A program made the position numbers and the translations under genes. From Candidatus Phocaeicola excrementigallinarum (GTDB lineage: Bacteria > Bacteroidota > Bacteroidia > Bacteroidales > Bacteroidaceae), in assembly GCA_019120125.1 (NCBI GenBank), contig DWVR01000020.1, positions 1 to 34,950 of the forward strand: a stretch of 34,950 nt of DNA, written 5' to 3'. Under the pieces are notes generated by a model. That model saw only the letters and a list, made by a program, of their open reading frames with translations. It did no database searches and was not told where the DNA came from. Shown here in pieces: positions 1-7,070 of this stretch. Position 1 is the stretch's first letter; every line of letters starts with the position of its first letter.

Positions 1-1053
1 TATTTTATTGCTTCACCCGATAATTATACCCAGCGGTATCTTTATTCTGCCGAGTTGTTGGGAAAAGGTGAAGTGAAACGCCTCAGTCCGATGGATGAGC
101 AGGGACAGCATCGGTACGATTTGTCTCCTGAAGGAAAATATGCGGTACATACGTTCAGCAACTCTGTGACTCCTCCCCGGATAGAGATGGTGGCCTTGCC
201 TTCTCATAAAACGGTGTCGGTCATTGAAAATAACGAGGAAGCTGCATCGCAGTATCAGCAACTTCAGTTGAGTCCGAAGGAGTTTGTCAAGACCCGTTCC
301 GGAGACCTGCAACTGGATGCATGGATGATTAAGCCCGTTAATTTTGATCCGTCGAAGAAATATCCGGTCATCATTGATGTGTACGGTGAACCGGCAGGCT
401 CTACAGTACAGGATGTATGGCAGGGAGGTGACCTGTGGCATCAGTACCTGGCTAATCAGGGATATATTGTAGTCAGCATCGAGAACCGTGGGGCTGCAGC
501 TCCTCGTGGACGGGAATGGAGAAAGTGTATCTATGGAGAGGTGGGAACTTTTGCTTCGCAAGACCAGGCGCAGGGAATTCTGGACTTGGCCCGTCAGTAT
601 TCATTCATTGATACTTCCCGTATCGGTATTATGGGCTGGAGCGGAGGAGGCAGCCAGACGTTGAACTGCATGTTCCGCTATCCGGATGTATTTTGTACGG
701 GTATTGCCATTGCCTTTGTGTCTGACCAGCGGTTGTATGACACGATTTATCAAGAACGTTACATGAATACGCCGCAGGCAAATCCGGAAGGTTATCGTAA
801 GGGTTCTCCTATTACATACGTAGAGGGCTTGAAGGGTAACCTGCTACTTATTCATGGTACGGGTGACGACAATGTGCATTACCAGAGTTGTGAGATGCTG
901 GTGAATGAACTGGTGAAGCACGGTAAGGTCTTTTATCAGTTGTCCTATCCCATGCGTTCACATTCTATCAGTGAGCGGGAAGGTACTACGTATCACCTTC
1001 GCAAGTCTATGACAGATTATTTTTTGAAGAATCTTCCGGCAGGAGGACGATAA
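1..1053 (+). CDS. S9 family peptidase (DPP4-like), 3' part
   Basis: The reading frame is open from the first base, so this is the C-terminal 350 residues of a longer protein; the in-frame TTG at 55 is not a real start. It is the alpha/beta-hydrolase domain of a prolyl oligopeptidase (family S9, dipeptidyl-peptidase IV type), which in this family removes dipeptides from proline-containing peptides in the periplasm. The catalytic set is visible: the nucleophile serine in GWSGGG (codon 640-642), the aspartate pair in GTGDDNVH (865-870) and the histidine in RSHS (961-963). The beta-propeller half lies outside the window. Classic DPP4 has GWSYGG, so the residue after the serine differs here and substrate preference should not be assumed. 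The gene is followed at once by a terminator and has no evident link to the glycan locus. Confidence 0.9.
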   Translation, partial: YFIASPDNYTQRYLYSAELLGKGEVKRLSPMDEQGQHRYDLSPEGKYAVHTFSNSVTPPRIEMVALPSHKTVSVIENNEEAASQYQQLQLSPKEFVKTRSGDLQLDAWMIKPVNFDPSKKYPVIIDVYGEPAGSTVQDVWQGGDLWHQYLANQGYIVVSIENRGAAAPRGREWRKCIYGEVGTFASQDQAQGILDLARQYSFIDTSRIGIMGWSGGGSQTLNCMFRYPDVFCTGIAIAFVSDQRLYDTIYQERYMNTPQANPEGYRKGSPITYVEGLKGNLLLIHGTGDDNVHYQSCEMLVNELVKHGKVFYQLSYPMRSHSISEREGTTYHLRKSMTDYFLKNLPAGGR

Positions 1054-1060
1054 AATTAAA

Positions 1061-1100
1061 AAAGACAGGCTAATCTCAGTTCTGAGGTTGGCCTGTTTTA
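1061..1100 (+). terminator. Terminator after the S9 peptidase gene
   Basis: ACAGGC at 1065-1070 pairs with GCCTGT at 1091-1096, and CTCAG at 1075-1079 pairs with CTGAG at 1082-1086. A T-rich run follows, and an A-run precedes the stem. It begins 8 bases after the stop codon. Confidence 0.8.
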
Positions 1101-1197
1101 GTATGCACTTATTTGTTATCACTATTGGAGTTCTCGGGCTTTTACAGTAAGCCTTATTAACCGCACAATTTGCGGCTTATTATCTGCAAGAATAAAA

Positions 1198-1233
1198 TAA
1201 AAAAGCCTGATTCTTTTGAGAATCAGGCTTTTA
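1198..1233 (-). terminator. Terminator of the tRNA-Phe gene
   Basis: An 11-base perfect stem (1204-1214 with 1219-1229) has a 4-base loop. On the minus strand it is followed by a run of T residues and lies directly after the tRNA 3' end. The A-run and T-run on either side mean it could also stop plus-strand transcripts. Confidence 0.85.
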
Positions 1234-1235
1234 AG

Positions 1236-1308
1236 TGGTGCCACCAGGAATCGAACCGGGGACACAAGGATTTTCAGTCCTTTGCTCTACCAACTGAGCT
1301 ATGGCACC
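1236..1308 (-). tRNA. tRNA-Phe (GAA)
   Basis: A 73-base cloverleaf is readable on the minus strand. The acceptor arms GGTGCCA and TGGCACC pair, the D arm holds GAGC...GCTC-type pairing, the T loop carries GGTTCGATTCC, and the anticodon loop CTGAAAA gives GAA (plus-strand 1273-1275). The discriminator base is A. CCA is not encoded after it. Confidence 0.97.
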
Positions 1309-1350
1309 AGCATTTTTATGTTTGCAACTAATGTTTCTCGATTGCGGTTG

Positions 1351-1381
1351 CAAAGGTACGCAAACTTTTGGAACTTGCAAA
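1351..1381 (-). promoter_or_regulatory. Promoter of tRNA-Phe
   Basis: On the minus strand a -33 box TTTG (1378-1381) is separated by exactly 19 bases from a -7 box TACCTTTG (1351-1358). This is a full match to the Bacteroides sigma-ABfr consensus. Transcription would start some 35 bases before the tRNA 5' end. It is the strongest promoter match found in the window. Confidence 0.8.
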
Positions 1382-1459
1382 TATTTTAGCAAAAAAATAC
1401 GTTAAAATATAATGCGCAATTAAACTGTATAGTGATATTTAGTTTGTAAATTATTGCTG

Positions 1460-2525
1460 TCCGATAAAAATTGTGTGGGAGTATAAAATTAGGGCTGATT
1501 TCATTTGCGAGGTCAGCTCATTTCCGTTAGATTTCTGTCGCTAAATAAATAATCCAACTGTATACATTTTAGCGGACAGACGCAAAAATAGGGATGCAGT
1601 CTGGATGAAACGTCTTCGGATTATTGACTCCACTACTATCACACTGTTCTCCAATCTGTTGTTCAAGGGTGTGGGTCGTCATCCAAAGACTGGCAAAAAG
1701 AAAGGGGGCATAAAGGTGCACACGGGTCATACACGCCAATGCGAGAGTCCCTTCAGATATTAAGTTTATATCTGCAGTCACCAACGATTCTTTTATGTTA
1801 AGGCCGTCAACACTGGGCAAGGGAGACATAGTTGCCATGGATTGTGCATATATTGACTATGAGAAACTGAAAACTCTCACATAAAGAGAAGTATTGTATG
1901 TGACAAAATGAAGAAAAAAACTGAGATACAGCATTATAGAGGACTGTATGTACAAGAACACAGACGGCCTTATGGAAGTGCGCATATAATATATCACATT
2001 CTCAAAAGTTCTGAAGGGAAGTGGATTGCTCGTTCATCATGCCCTTATCATCACTTATGCCGATGCAAAAAGAACAAACTGATAGCATTGCTTACAAACG
2101 ATATGGAGTCAGACTCGAACGAGATTATAGAGATTTACCGTAAACGCTGGGAAATTGAACTGCCGTTCAAACAGATAAAACAAAACTTCCCGTTGAAATA
2201 CTTCTATGGGGAAAGTGCAAATGCCATCAAGATACAGATTTGGGTGCGCTTATAGCCAATCTGCTTCTGATGGTAATGAAAAAGGACTGACACGTTCTTA
2301 GAGTTTCTCCGTACTTGTCACCACGATGTGGATTACACTTATATATTATGTGGATTTCTACAGTATGTTCAACCATCCCGGAAAAGGATTGGAAGGCACT
2401 ATTGAATGTAAATCAGGAAGAAGATTATTAACTATCCATCTTTTGACGGGGCTTGGAATAAGACTCGATCACTGAAAACACAATGGTCGAACGCTACATT
2501 TTTATATTTAATCGTTTTTATCGGA
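1460..2525 (+). mobile_element. Relic of an IS4-family insertion sequence
   Basis: An 11-base terminal inverted repeat, TCCGATAAAAA, occurs at 1460-1470 and its complement at 2515-2525. Between the repeats lie the broken remains of a DDE transposase. The element is about 1.07 kb, but only some 120 bases separate the left repeat from the first recognisable transposase codons, so the 5' part of the gene has been deleted. No convincing target-site duplication is visible, which fits an old, decayed copy. A similar 10-base string, TGTCCGATAA, recurs at 2590-2599 and may be the end of another copy. Confidence 0.7.
1590..2450 (+). pseudogene. IS4-family DDE transposase, degenerate
   Basis: Fragments of one transposase are spread over several frames. 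RIIDSTTI (from about 1615) carries the first catalytic aspartate. After a frameshift near 1722, a stretch from about 1730 to 1880 reads IVAMDCAYIDYEK, with the second aspartate. A stop at about 1881 and further frameshifts and stops between 1900 and 2090 follow. From about 2100 the frame reads MESDSNEIIEIYRKRWEIE, the Y-(2)-R-(3)-E signature of IS4 transposases, followed by KQIK. The frame breaks again near 2250, then ANLLLMVMKKGL. The N-terminal part is missing. It cannot make an active enzyme. Confidence 0.85.
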
Positions 2526-2867
2526 TTGCAATATTTGTAAATATACATTTTCCCTCATTGCCTAATCATTGTTTCTTCTATTGAAATCTTGTCCGATAAC
2601 CGAAATTGGACTGAAAGCGAGAAAGCAGGCCTTTCAATCCAATTGGCTATAAACTTACTTACGATTTATTCGTAAACAAATTTGGTCTCATTAAGTATCT
2701 ATATACAACTTGAACTTGCTAGACTAAGTTTGTCATTCATGTTTTCTGTTATTAAAGGATTTCAGCATATCAAGACGAATAGTAAGTGTAACTATCTTTT
2801 TTCCAAAGCCAATGAAGTTTTTTCAGTCTTTAAAATGGGAGTAACTTGCTATATGCAATCGCACAAA
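2526..2867. other. Intergenic stretch after the IS relic
   Basis: This is AT-rich sequence with no reading frame I recognise. It holds a lone IS-end-like string (TGTCCGATAA at 2590-2599) and the hairpin at 2605-2643. The rest, 2650-2867, shows nothing I can name. It looks like decayed DNA between the insertion relic and the glycan locus. Confidence 0.5.
2605..2643 (-). terminator. Candidate terminator of the minus-strand glycosidase operon
   Basis: 13-base arms at 2605-2617 and 2631-2643 pair completely in minus-strand RNA, one pair being G-U. On the plus strand the same position would be a C-A mismatch, so the structure suits minus-strand RNA. TTTC follows. It lies 225 bases after the DUF1593 stop codon, and the T-run is short, so the call is moderate. 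Confidence 0.45.
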
Positions 2868-4304
2868 TTAATCAACCGGGCGTATAATCACCCTTCTATA
2901 TCCAGTCAGTGCAGGAGAACCATTGTCCATTACTTCACAAATCATATGTAATTCCTTGCCTGCTGCATCTTGTGGTATATCAAAGAATGCGACAGGCTTA
3001 TCAGTTTGCATAATCTCTATATGGCCTGTATAGGTACCAGCTTCTGGCAATATCCACCAATGATATGCTAATGAGTCATTATCCACATCAATTGATTCAG
3101 ATGCGTCCAGCCATATTCTTCGTCCCACTTTCGAAGTAATGATGATAGGATCCAAACCCTTTTTGCCATTTACATAGACAGACGGATTATGATTTCCTTC
3201 GCCACAAGCTGCCCAATCCATCCGGGCTGCAAAATCGGCAAATATGGCCGGATAAAAATATTTCTCGTATTTCTCGGATACAGCTTTAACATCCGGAGCT
3301 GCATTGGTGTAACACTCCGTCAGGCTGTCAGGCGAAAGCGCCCAACGGAAATAGCCGCCCCAACCCACCTGATTGCCCACAGCAGGATTATTCAACCCAT
3401 TGGGAAAGACATGCAGATAAGAAGGCGTATCCCCTTCTACTCCATATTTGTTTTTCGGATAGACCTTTCCTAAATGGCCATGTCTCTGTATATGGGTGGC
3501 ATATTCATTCCAATTCATACTTCCAAGCGTGTTCTGCACAATCCAGGCACTTTCATCCCAGAAGAAACGCAACTCCTTTCCGCAAGTCTTACGCAGCCAT
3601 TGATGGGAACTGAACGCATAATCTACAGGAGGCCCCCCACATACGTCCTGATCTGTAATCGTATATACACACAGTTTATCCAGAAACTTATGCACCTCCG
3701 ATTCGCTCCGTTCCTTTCTAACCCGCCACACAGCCTGTGCCAATGTGTTGGCACCGCCCCATACCGTAATCCATAACGGACGGCTGTCCTCTTCATCAAC
3801 CAGCTTGATTATCAAGTCACTTCCCGGAGAATCATTGTTTTCACCAATCCGTTCTATTCCCAGCCCTCTGCTTCCCAACACCGTCCGACTGCGCAGATAA
3901 CCGGCAGTGGGCCAATAGCCCAATTCCTGTTTTCCGTTCTCCTGCCTTTCCGGTAAAAAACCTTCCTGCTCCGACCGCTTCATCAGATTAGGCAAATCTT
4001 TTTCATAAGCGTCGATGACCGTCAACAAACTGTCCATCCAACTTTCGGGATAGGTACCGCCACAGATATTCCATCCGCCTGTAGCGACCAGTCCTTCTAT
4101 CTCAAACATATCTGCATGAGCCAACAAACGGACCATGGATTCCATATCATCAGGCTCAACATCAGCCGGAGCAATATCTGTCAAGACGACAATACGAGGC
4201 TTCAATAGGGATTCATCATTTTGCTTGCTTGTTCCCGCTGATGCAGAAAGACATAAAATCAATAATCCAATAGAGGTCCACAATTTTCTTGCTTTTAAAT
4301 TCAT
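2868..4304 (-). CDS. DUF1593 / Sde182-like nucleoside-hydrolase-fold protein, exported
   Basis: The 478-residue protein starts with a signal peptide (about residues 1-23, cleavage near ASA). Residues 35-370 resemble the nucleoside-hydrolase-like domain named after the cellulose-binding protein Sde182. The acidic cluster that binds calcium in true nucleoside hydrolases survives in part: D43 in VLTDI, then DVEPDD at 48-53. Residues 385-478 form an Ig-like beta-sandwich (DASESIDVDNDSLAYHWW), as in the C-terminal domain of the same family. It is the last gene of the minus arm, only 24 bases after GH2, so it is probably co-transcribed. The family has no firmly assigned reaction that I know of. Binding or hydrolysis of a glycan fragment is inferred from context only. 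It is not part of the usual xyloglucan gene set. Confidence 0.85.
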   Translation of the reverse strand: MNLKARKLWTSIGLLILCLSASAGTSKQNDESLLKPRIVVLTDIAPADVEPDDMESMVRLLAHADMFEIEGLVATGGWNICGGTYPESWMDSLLTVIDAYEKDLPNLMKRSEQEGFLPERQENGKQELGYWPTAGYLRSRTVLGSRGLGIERIGENNDSPGSDLIIKLVDEEDSRPLWITVWGGANTLAQAVWRVRKERSESEVHKFLDKLCVYTITDQDVCGGPPVDYAFSSHQWLRKTCGKELRFFWDESAWIVQNTLGSMNWNEYATHIQRHGHLGKVYPKNKYGVEGDTPSYLHVFPNGLNNPAVGNQVGWGGYFRWALSPDSLTECYTNAAPDVKAVSEKYEKYFYPAIFADFAARMDWAACGEGNHNPSVYVNGKKGLDPIIITSKVGRRIWLDASESIDVDNDSLAYHWWILPEAGTYTGHIEIMQTDKPVAFFDIPQDAAGKELHMICEVMDNGSPALTGYRRVIIRPVD

Positions 4305-4328
4305 GGCTTTTTAAATAAATTTGTATAA

Positions 4329-6833
4329 CTAATCAATTGTAATTTTTACATTAGCTGATTGTAATCCGTTAGATGTTGCCACTAAATGTGCCGTACCCTG
4401 CTTTCCTTGATTCTGAATCACAACCAGACATTTTCCATAGAACGCTCGGCGCTTGTTGGCCTTGAAGTGTTCCATTGAAATTGGACTTCCATTGTCCACA
4501 CCGGCAATGAATGCGTCACCTTCAACTTCAAAGTTCACCAGATTGTCCGCATTCGGACATAAATTTCCTTCTTCATCCAGAATCTCTACAGTGATAAAGC
4601 TCAAATCCTTTCCATCGGCCGTCAACTGCGAACGGTCAGGAGTCAGACGAATCTGTACCGGTTCACCCGCCGTACGGATTTCTTTTTCTCCGACAACTTT
4701 GCCATTCTTCCGTGCTATAACTTTCACGCTTCCCGGCTCATATTCCACGCGCCACATCGCATGCAGGCAGTCCGGAGTCTTTGACTTCACTCCCTGCGAT
4801 TTTCCATTGACGAACAATTCCACTTCATCCGCCTTGTTGTAATAGCACCACATATCCACAACCTGCCCCGACTTCCAATTCCAATGCGGGAAAAGATGCA
4901 AGACCTGCTCCTCCGACCATTCTGACTGATACAGATAATATGTATCCTTCGGGAAACCTGCCAGATCCACAATGCCGAAATAGGAACTGCGCGCCGGCCA
5001 TCCGAAAGGTGTCGGTTCACCTATATAATCGAAACCTGTCCATACATACTGCCCGCTGACAAAGTCATTGTCACGTACCAGTTTGAGTGTCTCCTCATGC
5101 GTATTGCCCCACGGAGCATGACAATTGTCATAAGAAGAACAGGAAAAACTGGGATTATAAAACGGCTTGTCCCATCTCTCCGGCCAAAGAAGCTCCTTGT
5201 CGCTCGGCATCCTGTAATATCCGCGTGTAGCCAATGCCGAATTGCTTTCAGTAATGATGAACGGCTTTCCCGGAAAGTTCTTCGGCACATCCGGAATATT
5301 GGCATTATGATAGTTATAACCTATAATATCCAGTGCCCCCGATTTAAACAAATGATTGCCCGGAGCCGGTTCATTACAACCTGCCGTAACAGGACGCGTC
5401 GGGTCAAGTGCCTTCACGAGATCCGACAGTTTCTTCGTAAGTAGGGAATTCACACTCATTTCCCCATCTTTAGCCAGCATATCATCCGAATGGCCGAAGT
5501 TCAGAATCAGGTTCGCCTCTTCCAGACTTAACGTATCCGCATCCGCATGGCTCCACTGTTCAAGCACTTCGTTACCGATACTCCACATAAAAATCGAAGG
5601 ATGGTTACGGTCGCGCATGATAAAGTCGTGCAGGTCACGCTCATGCCAGTCATTGAAATAACGCGCATAGTCATGCGCTGTCTTTTTCTTGCGCCACATA
5701 TCAAAAGCCTCATCCATTACGATAAACCCCATCTGGTCGCACAGGTCAAGCAATTCGGGAGCGGGAGGATTGTGTGAACAACGTATACCATTGCAGCCCA
5801 TTTCCTTCAGAATTTCCAACTGACGTTCGATAGCACGCATGTTCACGGCAGCTCCCAGGCAACCTAAATCATGATGCATGCACACTCCGTTTATCTTGGT
5901 CGGCTTTCCGTTCAGCACAAAACCTTTTTGTGCGTCAAATTTGAACGAACGGATACCAGTGATAGTTTCATACCGGTCGATACAATGTTCACCATCCATC
6001 AGCTCCGTTATAAGCGTATACAGATAAGGGGATTCAACATCCCAACGATGCGGATCTGCCACACTCAACTGCTGGACAGCCACTGCATCCGCCTGCCCGC
6101 CGACTTGGCACAAAGTATCAGTCTTGGCTACACATTTACCTTCCGCATCAAACAGCGATGAACAGACGGTCACCTTTGCATCCACATCTGTTTCATTGGA
6201 AACTGTTGTCTGCACACGTACAATAGCCTTCGACTTGTTTACAACAGGAGCCGTTACATAAGTACCCCACTCGCCGACATGCACAGCTTTCGTTTTCACC
6301 AGCCATACATTCCGGTAAATGCCGCAGCCCGAATACCATCTGGAGTTCGGCTGTTCCGAATTATCCACACGCACCGCCAGCACATTCTTCTCCCCCCATT
6401 TCAGATGAGGAGTCAGATCATAGCTAAAAGTTATATAGCCGTAAGGACGACGTCCCAACAGGATACCATTGAGATATACTTCCGAATTCATATAGACTCC
6501 ATCGAACACAATCCGGAACTTCATGTCTGAATCCGCTTTTTCAGGGACAAATGTCTTTCTGTACCACCCTATGCCGCCGGGAAGCGCACCGCCTCCCGTA
6601 CCGGAAGGATTGTCCTTACTGAAGTTACCTTCTATGGCCCAGTCATGGGGCAGGTCTAGCAACTGCCAGCCTGTATCCTCAAAATTTGCATCGACAGCTT
6701 CAGGTTCATCTCCATTGTGAAAACGCCAGCAATCACCGAAGTTTATCCTTTCACGGCTGGTACTAACAGTTGTACTAAATACCATAAAGCAGGAACAACA
6801 AAACACATGTAAGAAAAGCAATAATTTCTTCAT
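4329..6833 (-). CDS. GH2 beta-galactosidase, exported
   Basis: The 834-residue family GH2 enzyme has the usual order: signal peptide (1-21), jelly-roll sugar-binding domain (about 30-190), Ig-like domain (195-300), TIM barrel (305-620) and C-terminal Ig-like domains (630-834). The acid/base is E422 in WSIGNE and the nucleophile is E529 in FIITES. In this locus the likely job is removal of terminal beta-galactose from imported xyloglucan oligosaccharides in the periplasm, as for the GH2 of the B. ovatus locus. The cysteine cluster in the signal region (FCCSC) leaves open whether it is lipidated. GH31 lies upstream with a 237-base gap holding a possible promoter, and the DUF1593 gene follows closely. 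Other GH2 activities, such as beta-glucuronidase, cannot be excluded from sequence alone. Confidence 0.93.
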   Translation of the reverse strand: MKKLLLFLHVFCCSCFMVFSTTVSTSRERINFGDCWRFHNGDEPEAVDANFEDTGWQLLDLPHDWAIEGNFSKDNPSGTGGGALPGGIGWYRKTFVPEKADSDMKFRIVFDGVYMNSEVYLNGILLGRRPYGYITFSYDLTPHLKWGEKNVLAVRVDNSEQPNSRWYSGCGIYRNVWLVKTKAVHVGEWGTYVTAPVVNKSKAIVRVQTTVSNETDVDAKVTVCSSLFDAEGKCVAKTDTLCQVGGQADAVAVQQLSVADPHRWDVESPYLYTLITELMDGEHCIDRYETITGIRSFKFDAQKGFVLNGKPTKINGVCMHHDLGCLGAAVNMRAIERQLEILKEMGCNGIRCSHNPPAPELLDLCDQMGFIVMDEAFDMWRKKKTAHDYARYFNDWHERDLHDFIMRDRNHPSIFMWSIGNEVLEQWSHADADTLSLEEANLILNFGHSDDMLAKDGEMSVNSLLTKKLSDLVKALDPTRPVTAGCNEPAPGNHLFKSGALDIIGYNYHNANIPDVPKNFPGKPFIITESNSALATRGYYRMPSDKELLWPERWDKPFYNPSFSCSSYDNCHAPWGNTHEETLKLVRDNDFVSGQYVWTGFDYIGEPTPFGWPARSSYFGIVDLAGFPKDTYYLYQSEWSEEQVLHLFPHWNWKSGQVVDMWCYYNKADEVELFVNGKSQGVKSKTPDCLHAMWRVEYEPGSVKVIARKNGKVVGEKEIRTAGEPVQIRLTPDRSQLTADGKDLSFITVEILDEEGNLCPNADNLVNFEVEGDAFIAGVDNGSPISMEHFKANKRRAFYGKCLVVIQNQGKQGTAHLVATSNGLQSANVKITID

Positions 6834-6941
6834 ATTTTACTCTTTCTATTGAAAACCTATTATATTACCCAGTCATTTACAAAGGCAAAAAAGCCCTCGA
6901 GATCATCCCTGTTGTCGGGATTTTTCTCTCTTTGAAAAAAT

Positions 6942-6949
6942 CAAACGTA
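6942..6949 (-). promoter_or_regulatory. Possible -7 box before GH2
   Basis: TACGTTTG on the minus strand matches the Bacteroides -7 consensus TAnnTTTG, 108 bases before the GH2 start codon. No TTTG sits 19 bases upstream, so it would need an activator. A short hairpin (ATCCC/GGGAT, about 6904-6922) lies between it and the gene and may form in the leader. Confidence 0.35.
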
Positions 6950-7070
6950 CTTCAGCAGTTGTTTAAATTTTTTTTCGGTGAAACGACGCAATCAGACTTC
7001 TTCTGCTTCCTGTCTGTTTCCCTGGAACAATTCACCAAATAAATCTGGCATTATTTAAACAGGTCCTCAA

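Noticed and set aside
55-57. TTG as start of the S9 peptidase
   Set aside because: The frame is open to the window edge and the S9 fold needs far more sequence upstream.
1569-1838. Minus-strand open frame of 89 codons near the tRNA
   Set aside because: It lies opposite the degenerate transposase, whose plus-strand fragments are recognisable. The frame itself resembles nothing.
2682-2951. Plus-strand open frame of 89 codons before the DUF1593 gene
   Set aside because: Its end runs into the antisense of the DUF1593 coding region and the sequence has no domain or usual start signals.
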